NCBI GenBank assembly: GCA_002938315.1
Contig: PTLL01000001.1
Coordinates: 1 to 64,000 of the forward strand
Length of the DNA: 64,000 nt
Source of the DNA: Alphaproteobacteria bacterium MarineAlpha3_Bin2
GTDB taxonomy: Bacteria; Pseudomonadota; Alphaproteobacteria; Rhodospirillales; Casp-alpha2
Direction: 5' to 3'
In this document: positions 37,145 to 46,199 of the stretch, in pieces
Layout: every line of letters starts with the position of its first letter
Numbering within the stretch: position 1 is the stretch's first letter
Notes under the pieces: generated by a model
What the model saw: only the letters and a program-made list of their open reading frames with translations
The model's database searches: none
What the model was told of the DNA's origin: nothing
Made by a program: the position numbers and the translations under genes

Positions 37145-38353
37145 ATGCTTGATAACAAAAAAATTCTATTGATCGTGTCCGGTGGGATCGCCGCATATAA
37201 GTGCCCTGATCTCGTCCGGCGGCTGCGTCAGCGTGCCGCCAGGGTCCGGTGCGTCCTGACTAACGGCGGCGCCGAATTCGTTACCCCCTTAGCGCTAGGC
37301 GCTGTCAGCGAAGACAAAGTCTATCAGGATTTGTTCTCCCTCACCGATGAAGACGAAATGGGGCATATTCGGTTGTCGCGCGAGGCCGACCTGGTGTTGG
37401 TGGCACCGGCAACGGCCAACATCCTAGCCAAAATGGCACATGGAATTGCCGACGATTTGGCAAGCACCGCGTTGATGGCGTCGGACAAGCCAATCTTGTG
37501 CGCCCCGGCAATGAATGTCCGCATGTGGGAAAACCCCGCGACCCTGGAAAACCTGGCAACCCTGGCCAAGCGCGGCGTCGGTTTCATCGGGCCTGAAGAA
37601 GGCGACATGGCCTGCGGCGAATGGGGGCTCGGACGGATGTCAGAACCGGACCAGATTGCCGACGCCGTCGAGGAATTTTTCCGCCAAGAGCTTCCCTTGA
37701 ACGGCATCCGGTCACTAGTCACCAGTGGGCCGACCCTGGAAGCCATTGACCCCGTCCGTTACCTGGCCAACCGGTCATCGGGCAAACAGGGTCACGCCAT
37801 TGCCACCGCTTTGTCTAGGCTGGGCGCCGCCACGACCCTGGTTTCCGGTCCCAGTCATCAACCCGATCCGGTAGGGGTCAAAATGGTGAAGGTCGAAACC
37901 GCCGTTCAAATGCTGGATGCCTGCGAAAGCACCCTGCCGGTAGATGTCGCCATCCTCGCCGCGGCGGTCTCAGATTGGCGGGTGGAAACGGCGGAAATAA
38001 GCAAAATCAAGAAAGGCAGTGACAAAAAGCCCCCGGCGCTGACCCTTGTTGAAAACCCCGATATCCTTGCCACCTTAAGCGCCGTTGGAAATGCACGACC
38101 GCGTTTGGTCATCGGTTTTGCCGCCGAAACCGATGATGTCATCGCCAACGCCACTCAAAAGCGTGCCAAAAAGGGCTGCGATTGGATCGTTGCCAACGAT
38201 GTCAAACCGGAAACCGGCACCTTTGGCGGCGATGCCAACACCGTCCACCTGATAACCGAAGACGGCGTCGAGGATTGGCCGACACAGTCCAAAGCCGCCG
38301 TCGCCGAACGTCTGGCCGAACGGGTTGTCGAAACCCTGACGGCGACGCAATAG
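37145..38353 (+). CDS. coaBC: Phosphopantothenoylcysteine decarboxylase / phosphopantothenate-cysteine ligase CoaBC
   Basis: Bifunctional coenzyme A enzyme (402 aa from ATG). The flavodoxin-like CoaC half begins [20 protein letters not shown] and has the catalytic His in [20 protein letters not shown] and the APAMNVRMW segment near residue 120; the CoaB ligase half has [20 protein letters not shown] near 197-216 and SDWRVE and KIKKG blocks. A TTG at 37133 would add four residues; ATG 37145 sits right after GGGGAAAG. It is followed by dut after 17 bp. Confidence 0.96.
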   Translation: MLDNKKILLIVSGGIAAYKCPDLVRRLRQRAARVRCVLTNGGAEFVTPLALGAVSEDKVYQDLFSLTDEDEMGHIRLSREADLVLVAPATANILAKMAHGIADDLASTALMASDKPILCAPAMNVRMWENPATLENLATLAKRGVGFIGPEEGDMACGEWGLGRMSEPDQIADAVEEFFRQELPLNGIRSLVTSGPTLEAIDPVRYLANRSSGKQGHAIATALSRLGAATTLVSGPSHQPDPVGVKMVKVETAVQMLDACESTLPVDVAILAAAVSDWRVETAEISKIKKGSDKKPPALTLVENPDILATLSAVGNARPRLVIGFAAETDDVIANATQKRAKKGCDWIVANDVKPETGTFGGDANTVHLITEDGVEDWPTQSKAAVAERLAERVVETLTATQ

Positions 38354-38370
38354 GCCACACCTTCAGGAAC

Positions 38371-38850
38371 ATGGCCGGAAACGCGAGCATGAGTACAAAC
38401 GGCGTCGATATCACCATTCAGCGATTGGCCCACGGTGCCAACCTGGACCTGCCGGCCCCGGCCACGGATTTGAGCGCCGGTGCCGATCTTTTGGCGGCGG
38501 TTACCGAGGCGTTAATCCTGCCCCCAGGCGGTCGCGCCATTATTCCTACCGGCATTGCCATTGGCATGCCCGGCGGTTTCGAGGCTCAGATCAGGCCGCG
38601 CTCAGGCCTTGCGGCAAAGCACGGCGTCACCGTCCTCAATGCCCCCGGTACCATCGACGCGGATTATCGCGGCGAAATCGGCGTGATCCTGATCAATCAT
38701 GGCGACGAGCCCTTTACCATCACGCGTGGCCAGCGGATCGCCCAATTGATAATCGCACCGGTCAGCCGGGCGCAATGGATTGAAGTGGACACCTTTGATG
38801 AAACCCCGCGTGGCGATGGCGGGTTCGGGTCTACGGGAACGGGGGGTTGA
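38371..38850 (+). CDS. dut: Deoxyuridine 5'-triphosphate nucleotidohydrolase Dut
   Basis: Trimeric dUTPase (159 aa) that hydrolyses dUTP to dUMP. Motifs in order: [10 protein letters not shown] (motif 1), [17 protein letters not shown] (motif 2, Ser and Arg for phosphates), [17 protein letters not shown] (motif 3, catalytic Asp), [10 protein letters not shown] (motif 4), and [10 protein letters not shown] (motif 5, ordered over the active site). The start is ATG 38371 after AGGA; ATG 38389 would shorten it by six residues. It lies between coaBC and the Rrf2 gene in one direction. Confidence 0.96.
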   Translation: MAGNASMSTNGVDITIQRLAHGANLDLPAPATDLSAGADLLAAVTEALILPPGGRAIIPTGIAIGMPGGFEAQIRPRSGLAAKHGVTVLNAPGTIDADYRGEIGVILINHGDEPFTITRGQRIAQLIIAPVSRAQWIEVDTFDETPRGDGGFGSTGTGG

Positions 38851-38862
38851 ACCATTTTACGG

Positions 38863-39309
38863 TTGTCTAAAAAAATGATGTTCGCGATCGAAGCCGTTCT
38901 CGATATTGCTTACCATTCCAGTTCCGAACCGGTGCCAAGCCGCGACATCACCCGGCGCCAGGGAATCCCGCGGCGGTATCTGGAACAGGCCCTTCAACAT
39001 TTGGTCAGAAACGGCCTTCTGATTGGGGTCCGCGGCCCGCAGGGCGGTTACCGCCTAGCCCGCGAACGCCGCCGCATCACTATTGGCGATATTGTCCGGG
39101 TCGTCAGCGAAATGGAATCCAACAATCAATTGATCGAGGATACGCCCGGCTCCGAACTCGGCCACAAAGTGGTTCGGCCGCTATGGCTGGATCTTAGAAA
39201 TGAGATGATGGCGCGTCTCGACAAACTGAGCGTTGACGACCTTTGCAGCCACGCCGATCAAGCCGGAATCATCAGCGAAGGCCGCCAAAACCTTGATTTT
39301 ACTATTTAA
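38863..39309 (+). CDS. Rrf2-family transcriptional regulator without the Fe-S cysteines
   Basis: Winged helix-turn-helix regulator of 148 aa. AIEAVLDIAYH, SRDITRRQGIPRRYLEQALQ and LIGVRGPQGGYRLARERRRI are the typical Rrf2 blocks. The three clustered cysteines that bind Fe-S in IscR/NsrR are missing (only one Cys, near residue 130), which points to a CymR-like regulator of cysteine metabolism. It directly precedes cysK (16 bp), so cysK is a likely target. The start is a TTG; ATG 38875 is possible but would cut the first helix. Confidence 0.87.
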   Translation: MSKKMMFAIEAVLDIAYHSSSEPVPSRDITRRQGIPRRYLEQALQHLVRNGLLIGVRGPQGGYRLARERRRITIGDIVRVVSEMESNNQLIEDTPGSELGHKVVRPLWLDLRNEMMARLDKLSVDDLCSHADQAGIISEGRQNLDFTI

Positions 39310-39325
39310 AACCCTCTAATCCGAC

Positions 39326-40306
39326 ATGAACGACATGCCTGATAGCACCCCTGCCAATGCCGGATTTCGCGGTCGGGTTTACGATGACATCGTCGATGCC
39401 ATCGGCGCTACGCCGTTGGTGCGGCTTAAAAATCTCGCCGCCTTGGAAGGGGTGAAGGCCGAGATTCTCGGCAAATGTGAATTTTTCAATCCCTTGGGCT
39501 CGGTCAAGGACCGTATCGGCATGGCCATGATTGATGCCGCCGAAAAGGATGGCCGCATTAAGCCGGGGGCGACCCTTGTCGAGCCGACCTCGGGCAACAC
39601 CGGAATCGCCTTAGCCTTCGTCGCCGCCGCTAAGGGGTATCGGCTGATCCTGACGATGCCGGAAAGCATGTCCTTGGAACGCCGTAAAATGCTTTTATTA
39701 TTGGGCGCGGAACTGGAATTGACTCCTGCCGAGAAAGGCATGAAGGGCGCCATCACCAAAGCCGAGGAATTGGTCAAAAAGACCAAGGGCGCGATCATGC
39801 TGCAACAGTTCGAGAACCCCGCCAACCCGGACATTCACCGCCATACCACCGCCGAAGAGATCTGGGCAGATACCGGCGGCAACATCGATATTCTGGTTTC
39901 CGGCATCGGCACCGGCGGCACCCTGACCGGTTGTGCACAGGTCCTGAAACACCGCAAGGACGACCTAAAAATCGTCGCCGTCGAGCCCGAAGACAGCCCA
40001 ATTCTTTCCGGCGGCACCCCGGGGCCGCACAAAATACAAGGGATCGGCGCTGGCTTCGTTCCCAGCATTCTTGATGTTGGCGCCATTGATGAAATTCTCA
40101 AAATCGGTAATGAAACAGCCTTCGCCATGGTCCGCAAGGTGGCGAAGACGGAAGGCCTTGCCGTCGGCATTTCATCGGGCGCGGCGCTGGCCGCCGCCGT
40201 CGAATTGGCCGACCGCGACAACATGGAAGGCAAGGTGATCGTGGTCATTCTACCCGATTTCGCCGACCGTTATCTTTCGACCGCCTTGTTCGACGGCTTG
40301 GTTTAA
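39326..40306 (+). CDS. cysK: Cysteine synthase A (O-acetylserine sulfhydrylase)
   Basis: PLP enzyme (326 aa) that makes cysteine from O-acetylserine and sulfide. [20 protein letters not shown] carries the Schiff-base Lys near residue 60, [20 protein letters not shown] is the substrate loop, [17 protein letters not shown] the phosphate site, and [16 protein letters not shown] the C-terminal PLP contact. A longer N-terminus (about 15 residues) precedes the core. It sits between an Rrf2 regulator and a MoeB-like gene. Confidence 0.96.
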   Translation: MNDMPDSTPANAGFRGRVYDDIVDAIGATPLVRLKNLAALEGVKAEILGKCEFFNPLGSVKDRIGMAMIDAAEKDGRIKPGATLVEPTSGNTGIALAFVAAAKGYRLILTMPESMSLERRKMLLLLGAELELTPAEKGMKGAITKAEELVKKTKGAIMLQQFENPANPDIHRHTTAEEIWADTGGNIDILVSGIGTGGTLTGCAQVLKHRKDDLKIVAVEPEDSPILSGGTPGPHKIQGIGAGFVPSILDVGAIDEILKIGNETAFAMVRKVAKTEGLAVGISSGAALAAAVELADRDNMEGKVIVVILPDFADRYLSTALFDGLV

Positions 40307-40316
40307 CGGGCTGGCC

Positions 40317-41135
40317 ATGGGGTTCAGCGAAGACCAGATAAATCGATACGCCCGCCATATCCTGCTGGACGGGGTCGGCGGCGTTGGCCAACAGAAATTG
40401 TTGGATTCCAGCGTTCTGGTCGTTGGCGCCGGTGGACTGGGGTCGCCGGTGTTAATGTATCTGGCCGCCGCCGGGGTCGGAACGCTAGGCGTCGTCGATG
40501 ACGATGTCGTCGACCTGTCCAATCTTCAGCGCCAAATCGTTCATTCTACGGCTGCTGTGGGAACCCCGAAGGTGGAAAGCGCCAAAAAGACCCTCGCCGC
40601 CATCAACCCCGATGTCACCGTGATCCCCCACCAGGAAAGGATCACGGCTGAAAACGCGCTCGATTTGATTTCCGGGTACGACATCGTCGCCGACGGCTCG
40701 GATAACTTCGCCACCCGGTTCCTGATCAACGACGCCTGTTATTTGGCCAAAAAAACCCTGGTATCGGCGGCGATCCTCAAATTCGACGTACAACTCTACA
40801 CCTTCAAGGCGCATCTGGTTGATGACGAAGGACATGGTCCTTGTTACCGTTGCATTTTCCTGGAGCCGCCGCCGGAAGGACAGATTCCGACCTGCGCCGA
40901 GGCCGGCGTGTTGGGCGCCCTTTGCGGCATGGCAGGCTCACTGCAGGCGACAGAGGTGCTCAAGGAACTAATCGGAATTGGTGAAAGCCTTTCTGGCGCG
41001 TTGATGATCTATGATGGGCTGGCGACGACATTCCGCAAAATCTCGGTCAAACCCGATCCTGGTTGCCGTCTTTGTGGCGACAGTCCAGTTATTACCGACC
41101 TCACCATCCACCAAGCTGAGAGCCAAAGTCCATGA
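40317..41135 (+). CDS. HesA/MoeB/ThiF-family adenylyltransferase
   Basis: E1-like enzyme (272 aa) that adenylates the C-terminal glycine of a small sulfur-carrier protein. VLVVGAGGLGSPVLMYLAAA is the nucleotide loop near residues 34-53, with DLSNLQRQIVH and ADGSDNFATRFLINDACYL further on. CYRCIFLEPPP and CRLCGDS are the zinc-binding Cys pairs, and PTCAEAGVLGALCGMAGSLQ carries the catalytic-loop Cys. There is no C-terminal rhodanese domain. MoeB (molybdopterin) and ThiF (thiamine) cannot be told apart from sequence alone; the cysK/dsrE neighbours suggest sulfur transfer. Its stop overlaps the next gene as ATGA. Confidence 0.9.
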   Translation: MGFSEDQINRYARHILLDGVGGVGQQKLLDSSVLVVGAGGLGSPVLMYLAAAGVGTLGVVDDDVVDLSNLQRQIVHSTAAVGTPKVESAKKTLAAINPDVTVIPHQERITAENALDLISGYDIVADGSDNFATRFLINDACYLAKKTLVSAAILKFDVQLYTFKAHLVDDEGHGPCYRCIFLEPPPEGQIPTCAEAGVLGALCGMAGSLQATEVLKELIGIGESLSGALMIYDGLATTFRKISVKPDPGCRLCGDSPVITDLTIHQAESQSP

Positions 41136-41578
41136 CCACCGACAGTCCGTCCCCGGAAAAACTTTCCATCGTCGTTTACGCCGGCCACTACGACAAGGTT
41201 CACTATGCGTTGGTCATGGCGGCCGCGGCCGCGGCCATCGGCAGGCCGGTGACGTTGTTTTTCACCATGGGCGCGTGTCATGCCCTGAAGAAATCAGATG
41301 ATACCGGTGGCCATGCCTGGCGTTCCATGCCGCTAAGCGAGGAAGAGGGAACCGGCGGCGACAAGGACGATTCGTATGCCGCCATGAGTGTCGCCACCTT
41401 CGAGGAGCTTCTTCAGTCCTGCATTCAATTAAAGGTTACGTTTATGGTTTGCGAGATGGGCTTGAGAGCCGTGGGCCTAGAAGGTCAACCGCTTCGCGAC
41501 GACATTCCTCTCGAGGAAGGCGGGGTCGTTACCTTCCTCAACGACGCGTCGAAGGACGGCGCGATGATTTTTATCTAA
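41132..41578 (+). CDS. DsrE/DsrF-like family protein
   Basis: A 148-aa protein with the DsrE fold: KLSIVVYAGHYDKVHYALVM at the N-terminus, AAAIGRPVTLFFTMGACHAL near residues 32-52, TFEELLQSCIQLKVTFMVCEMGL near 88-110, written as ELLQSCIQLKVTFMVCEMGL, and VVTFLNDASKDGAMIFI at the end. DsrE-like proteins take part in sulfur relay or persulfide transfer, with Cys residues such as those in QSCIQ and MVCEMG. It overlaps the MoeB-like gene by 4 bp, which supports a shared sulfur-transfer task. Confidence 0.88.
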   Translation: MTTDSPSPEKLSIVVYAGHYDKVHYALVMAAAAAAIGRPVTLFFTMGACHALKKSDDTGGHAWRSMPLSEEEGTGGDKDDSYAAMSVATFEELLQSCIQLKVTFMVCEMGLRAVGLEGQPLRDDIPLEEGGVVTFLNDASKDGAMIFI

Positions 41579-41632
41579 GGTATTTACCGCAAATTCGTCG
41601 TCGCAAATGAGTCCATTCGCTCGGGATTTGCT

Positions 41633-42436
41633 CTAGACAATTTTTTGCGCTTTTGCCGTTACCGGCCCCGATTTGCCATCCCCGATTGGCGCCCCATCCA
41701 CCATAATCAAGGGCTTGATCCCGAGGCTGTTGGTGAGGAAGGCTTCCGAGGCAATGGCCAGATCAGCGGGCTTAAGCGTACGCTCCGCCGCCGCCAGGAC
41801 CTTGATGACCTCTGCCCGCATGACGCCGGGAAGGGCGCCATCGATAACAGGCGGCGTCACCGTCCCGCCATCGATCACCAGGAAAAGATTAGCGACGGTT
41901 GCTTCGGCAAGATTGCCCGAGGAATTCAGCAACAACGCTTCATCTGCGCCCCGCAAGGCTGCCTCCCTGGCCGCCAAAATTTCGTCCAAAAAGCCGATGG
42001 TTTTGATGCCGGAAAGTGGCGAATGCTCGTTGCGCCGTGTCACCGTGGCAATCACTGCGTTTACACCCTTGGCCATCGTTTCGTCCTGGGCGGCGCCGGT
42101 GATCAGCAGGCTTGGCTGCGCCGGCACCGGCGGCAACAGCCCCCTAGGCGCCGGTCCCCGAGTCAGGGTAAGCCTAAGGATGCCTTCGCTGATGCCATTG
42201 GCATCAATGACATCCTGTAAAGCGGCGGAAAGTTCCTGGTCGCCCAAGGGGACATTTAGGCCGATGATGTCTGCGCCATCGCGGAGACGGATCAGGTGGG
42301 CATTTAAACGCGCCGCCCGGCCGTCCCTAACGGCAATGGTCTCGAACAATCCGTCCCCTAGGGTTAGTCCCCGGTCCACAAAGTCCACACGGGCTTTAGA
42401 TGCCGCTACCAGTTGACCGCCCCAAAAGACCTTCAC
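41633..42436 (-). CDS. pabC: Aminotransferase class IV, probable aminodeoxychorismate lyase PabC
   Basis: PLP enzyme of fold type IV (267 aa). FVDRGLTLGDGLFETIAVRDG near residues 20-40 (given as DRGLTLGDGLFETIAV), LSGIKTIGFLDEILAAREA with the PLP Lys near 145, and SSGNLAEATVANLFLV near 168-183 are conserved. It overlaps the end of pabB by 4 bp, so cleavage of 4-amino-4-deoxychorismate to 4-aminobenzoate for folate is the natural reading. D-alanine or branched-chain aminotransferase functions exist in this family but fit the context less well. Confidence 0.88.
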   Translation of the reverse strand: MKVFWGGQLVAASKARVDFVDRGLTLGDGLFETIAVRDGRAARLNAHLIRLRDGADIIGLNVPLGDQELSAALQDVIDANGISEGILRLTLTRGPAPRGLLPPVPAQPSLLITGAAQDETMAKGVNAVIATVTRRNEHSPLSGIKTIGFLDEILAAREAALRGADEALLLNSSGNLAEATVANLFLVIDGGTVTPPVIDGALPGVMRAEVIKVLAAAERTLKPADLAIASEAFLTNSLGIKPLIMVDGAPIGDGKSGPVTAKAQKIV

Positions 42437-43812
42437 CGCACCTGTTCCCTTATCTGTTCGCCGGGATCCAGGCTTTGCAGCAGCGCCCAGACCTTGTCCA
42501 TGGATTCATCATATTCCGCCGCCGGATCGGAATCGGCGACAATGCCGCCGCCGGCCTGGGCAGCCACCTGGCCGTCTTTAATGACCAGGGTGCGGATCAC
42601 AATGGAAGAATCCATGGCGCCGTCAAAACCGATCCAGGCAATGGCGCCGCAATAAGGCCCGCGCCGCGCTGGTTCCAGTTCGTTGATAATTTCCATGGCC
42701 CTGATTTTAGGCGCACCGGTGATCGATCCGCCGGGGAACGTCGCCCGCAGCAAGTCCACCGGGCCGAGATTGGAAAACAGGATGCCCCGCACTTCGGAGA
42801 CCAGATGATGGACGTTGGCAAAAGTCTCCAGGGTGGCCAGTTCGCTGACCTCAACACTGCCCAGCCGGCAAACCCGGCTCAAGTCATTGCGCATAAGATC
42901 AACGATCATCAGGTTTTCAGCCTGATCCTTTTCGCTTAGGCTTAATTCATCCGCCAGGGCCTTGTCTTCGCCGGGGGTTCTGCCACGGGGCCGTGTTCCC
43001 TTAATCGGCCGGGTGACGACAAGGCCTTCCGTGTTGAGACTGAGGAAACGTTCCGGGGATGCAGACAGAATGGTGGTGCCGTCAGGCGCGGAAATAAAGG
43101 CGGAAAAGGGCGCTGGGGATAACGACCGCAACCGCCGGTACAACATGAATGGACCCAGCCCCTGGGGCATGACGCTCAACAGCCGTTGCGTCAAGTTGGC
43201 CTGAAAAATGTCACCGGCATGGATGTAGTCGATCACCCTGGACACCATGTCCTCGTATTCCCCCCGTGACAGTTCCGGCGTCCAGGTTGCCGCCAGTTCC
43301 CAATCGATGGGGCCGGGCGCCGGCACATTTTGGATTCGCGCCGCCATGGCCCGCGCCCGGTGTTCCGGCGGAAGCCGGTTCGGAGTCTCAGTTTCGCGGG
43401 CGATGATCCAGGCTTGGCGGGTCTGGCTGTCGAAGGCGGCCAAGGTGTCAAATAGCCCTAGGCCTACGTCGGATACGTCCAGACCGGGATCCACAAGGGG
43501 CGGTAACCGTTCAAGGTGGCGGCCCAACTCATAGCTCAAGTAGCCGACGGCGCCGCCTTGGAAGGGCGGCAAATCGGGATCAATTCGCATCGGAAACCGT
43601 TTTAATTTGGCCTCCAGGCTATCGAAAGGATTGGTTTTTTCACCTCCGCTCAGAACCCAAAAAGGATTGGCGGCGATATAGGCATAACGGCCCCGGCCGC
43701 CGTTTTCCGCGGCGCTATCCAGAAACGCGACATTTGATTCGCCTGCAAAGGCAGCGAACGCGCCTAGGGGGTCGCGGTAGGGAATGGGCAGTGCATAGGG
43801 CATATCATTCAT
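42433..43812 (-). CDS. pabB: Aminodeoxychorismate synthase component I PabB
   Basis: Chorismate-binding enzyme (459 aa from the chosen start) that aminates chorismate. RPIKGTRPRGRTPGEDK carries the Lys typical of PabB (PIKGT), NLMIVDLMRNDLSRVCRLGS the next block, and FPGGSITGAPKIRAMEIIN plus GPYCGAIAWIGFDGAMDSS the C-terminal binding site. The glutaminase PabA is not adjacent. An in-frame ATG at 43848 would add 12 poorly conserved residues; ATG 43812 has AGGT 8 nt upstream. It is coupled to pabC by a 4-bp overlap. Confidence 0.94.
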   Translation of the reverse strand: MNDMPYALPIPYRDPLGAFAAFAGESNVAFLDSAAENGGRGRYAYIAANPFWVLSGGEKTNPFDSLEAKLKRFPMRIDPDLPPFQGGAVGYLSYELGRHLERLPPLVDPGLDVSDVGLGLFDTLAAFDSQTRQAWIIARETETPNRLPPEHRARAMAARIQNVPAPGPIDWELAATWTPELSRGEYEDMVSRVIDYIHAGDIFQANLTQRLLSVMPQGLGPFMLYRRLRSLSPAPFSAFISAPDGTTILSASPERFLSLNTEGLVVTRPIKGTRPRGRTPGEDKALADELSLSEKDQAENLMIVDLMRNDLSRVCRLGSVEVSELATLETFANVHHLVSEVRGILFSNLGPVDLLRATFPGGSITGAPKIRAMEIINELEPARRGPYCGAIAWIGFDGAMDSSIVIRTLVIKDGQVAAQAGGGIVADSDPAAEYDESMDKVWALLQSLDPGEQIREQVR

Positions 43813-43850
43813 GCGGTATACCTGGGGTCCAACCGGTCGGGGAGCCAAGC

Positions 43851-44831
43851 CTAATCGCTGATAACCCGGTCCGGTGGCGTGTGGCCGTCGATAAAGCTTT
43901 GGATATTGAGCACCACTTTATCACCCATATCCACCCGACCCTCGAAGGTGGCGGAGCTCATATGCGGTAACAAGATGACATTATCCAGGGTCAACAACTT
44001 CGGATTGACGGCCGGTTCGTGTTCGAAGACGTCCAGCCCGGCGCCGGCGATCTCACCGGCCTCCAGTATCTTGGTCAGGGCGGCTTCATCGATGATCTCG
44101 CCCCTGGCCGTGTTAACGATGACGGCATGCGGCTGCAACAACTTCAACCGCCGGGCCGACAGAAGATGAAAGGTTGCTGGCGTGTGCGGACAATTGACGG
44201 AAATGATGTCCATGCGGGCTAGCATTTGATCCAGGCTTTCCCAATAGGTCGCCTCAAGTTCGGACTCGATCTCATCATGGACGGGGTTGCGGTTATGATA
44301 GTGGACCGACAGGCCAAACCCGCGGGCGCGTCTGGCCACCGCCTGGCCGATCCGGCCCATACCGATAATCCCCAAGCGCTTTCCGAAAATGCGGTGTCCC
44401 AGCATCCAGGTCGGCGACCAGCCGGACCAAGAACCTGCCCGCATGGTCATTTCGCCTTCGACCAAACGGCGCGGCACGGCCAAAATCAACGCCATGGTCA
44501 TATCGGCGGTGTCCTCGGTCAGCACATCGGGTGTATTGGAGACGGTGATCCCACCCTCCTTCGCCTTGTTCAAGTCGATGTGATCAACACCGGTGCCGTA
44601 ATTTGCGATTAATTTTAATTTTTTGCCGGCCTGACCAAGAAGGTCGGCATCGATGGAATCGGTAACGGTCGGCACCAAAACATCGGCGGTCTTGATAGCT
44701 TCTACCAACTGGTCATGGGACATCGGATTGTCGTTAACGTTCAGACTGACGTCAAACAGTTCCATCATTCGTGTTTCAGTGGCGTCCGGCAACTTGCGCG
44801 TGACCACCACCTTTGTTTTTTTCTTGGCCAT
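43851..44831 (-). CDS. D-2-hydroxyacid dehydrogenase, probable glyoxylate/hydroxypyruvate reductase
   Basis: NAD(P)-dependent dehydrogenase (326 aa from ATG 44831). The Rossmann motif is LGIIGMGRIGQAVARRARG near residue 150. Catalytic residues are visible: Arg in VIVNTARGEIIDE, Glu in ELEATY-to-GAGLDVFEHEP, and His in VILLPHMSSATFEGRVDMG. The sequence MSSATFE and GDKVVLNIQSFIDG resembles glyoxylate reductases. Start 44831 follows AAGGGAA; a frame to 44852 adds seven residues. Downstream of it lies pabB (convergent distance none, same strand, 38 bp). Confidence 0.92.
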   Translation of the reverse strand: MAKKKTKVVVTRKLPDATETRMMELFDVSLNVNDNPMSHDQLVEAIKTADVLVPTVTDSIDADLLGQAGKKLKLIANYGTGVDHIDLNKAKEGGITVSNTPDVLTEDTADMTMALILAVPRRLVEGEMTMRAGSWSGWSPTWMLGHRIFGKRLGIIGMGRIGQAVARRARGFGLSVHYHNRNPVHDEIESELEATYWESLDQMLARMDIISVNCPHTPATFHLLSARRLKLLQPHAVIVNTARGEIIDEAALTKILEAGEIAGAGLDVFEHEPAVNPKLLTLDNVILLPHMSSATFEGRVDMGDKVVLNIQSFIDGHTPPDRVISD

Positions 44832-45019
44832 TATGTTCCCTTGTGTTCCCACCCTCAGGCCCAGTGGATAGAATCTAACAGATGGTATCCACTTGCAACC
44901 CCGGAACCGGTTGTCCAGTGCCCAAGACCAAGCCCATACGGCACATCTATCCGAACCGTTCTGAAGGGTTTATAATAGCCCACTCTTCGGACTTTTGTTC
45001 CCCCTGAACTGGATAATTT

Positions 45020-45523
45020 ATGCCTCGATCTCGTTTCCCCCTCTTATTCTGCCTGCTTGTGCTGATCGGCGTAGCCCCCGCCCTTGAGGCCGCCATCAAG
45101 GGTACCGGGCTGCCGTTGCCCCGGTTTGTCAGCCTGCGCGCCGGTGAAGTTAACCTGCGCACCGGCCCAGGCATTCAATACCCTGTCGATTGGGTCTATT
45201 TGCGTCAAAATCTACCGATGGAAATCATCGCTGAATACGGGACCTGGCGAAAAGTACGTGATTGGCGCGGGACCCAGGGCTGGGTCCATCAAAGCATGGT
45301 CAGCGGGCTCAGGACTCTCATTATCACCGGAAATAAACGCACCGTACGTCGAAAGGCCGATTTCCAAAGCCCGCCGGTCGCCATCCTTGAGGCCGGGGTT
45401 ATCGGCAAGCTGCTATCGTGTCCCGATCTTAACGGATGGTGCCGGGTCGATGTCGCCGGTAACAAAGGATGGTTAAGACGCGTGGATTTTTGGGGCGTGC
45501 TTAAAAACGAAGTGACGGAATAA
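45020..45523 (+). CDS. Exported SH3-domain protein
   Basis: A 167-aa protein with signal peptide MPRSRFPLLFCLLVLIGVAP (cleavage near residue 25) and two bacterial SH3-like domains. The first is VSLRAGEVNLRTGPGIQYPV then VYLRQNLPMEIIAEYGTWRK and GTQGWVHQSMVSG; the second is KRTVRRKADFQSPPVAIL, CPDLNGWCRVDVAGNKGWLR. Such proteins usually bind cell-wall glycans or peptides in the periplasm. It stands alone, with about 170 bp on the 5' side, and is divergent from the dehydrogenase gene. Confidence 0.88.
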   Translation: MPRSRFPLLFCLLVLIGVAPALEAAIKGTGLPLPRFVSLRAGEVNLRTGPGIQYPVDWVYLRQNLPMEIIAEYGTWRKVRDWRGTQGWVHQSMVSGLRTLIITGNKRTVRRKADFQSPPVAILEAGVIGKLLSCPDLNGWCRVDVAGNKGWLRRVDFWGVLKNEVTE

Positions 45524-45579
45524 GGGCCTGCGGGCCTTTGCTAAACCCTCCCTTGGTCAATCGCTTCGCGCAATCCCCA

Positions 45580-46170
45580 TCAATCAAAATCATTGGCCAA
45601 TGCATCCTTTACCACGTCGGTCAGGTTCGCCATATGGCCATATTGCTTGTGACCAATGCCCAAAGTCACCGTCGATTCCGGATCACGGAACTTTTCCACC
45701 TGATCAAGCGTGAACGGAAAGTGCAGAAACTGGATTGACGACGCCTTGCCGTCGGCAGTGGTGCGATCAATATCGTCTTCGGGGAGGGCCGCGATGGTTT
45801 CATCGCCCAGCGTTAAGGTCACCGTTTCTTCGACGCCGCCTAGGCCGGCCAAAAACTTTTCCCGGCGCACCGGTTCATCGATTTCGAACATCAGCGTGGC
45901 AACCAGCTCTCGGCCATTTGGGATCAACGGGTTATAAGCGCTGAGCTCGTCCTCGATCTGGTCATCCCCACCTTTTTCGATATACAGCATCTCTTGGACC
46001 TGATGCAGCATGGTGTCATAGGATTCGAAATAGAACGTGGCGTCAGGGCCGACAGAAACACGGCGGTTTTTCTTTATTGCCGTGATTTCGCGTTTATGTG
46101 CCGGGCGGACGGCGATGTAGTCGTCCCTGGCCATAATATCGTCATTGGTAATTTCGTGTTTTGCTGGCAT
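45580..46170 (-). CDS. DUF3501 family protein
   Basis: A 196-aa soluble protein matching the DUF3501 pattern: ITNDDIMARDDYIAVRPAHK at the start, a Lys/Arg-rich KKNRRVSVGPDATFYFES, TMLHQVQEMLYIEKGG near residues 55-70, LIPNGRELVATLMFEI near 80-96 and FLHFPFTLDQVEKF near 148-161. The biochemical role is unknown. It follows the Fe-S protein gene by 29 bp in the same direction; linkage of this family to rubrerythrin and CCG-domain Fe-S proteins is common and suggests a shared redox task. Confidence 0.88.
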   Translation of the reverse strand: MPAKHEITNDDIMARDDYIAVRPAHKREITAIKKNRRVSVGPDATFYFESYDTMLHQVQEMLYIEKGGDDQIEDELSAYNPLIPNGRELVATLMFEIDEPVRREKFLAGLGGVEETVTLTLGDETIAALPEDDIDRTTADGKASSIQFLHFPFTLDQVEKFRDPESTVTLGIGHKQYGHMANLTDVVKDALANDFD

Positions 46171-46199
46171 TAGAATAATCCTTAGGCGCCCAAGGCGCT

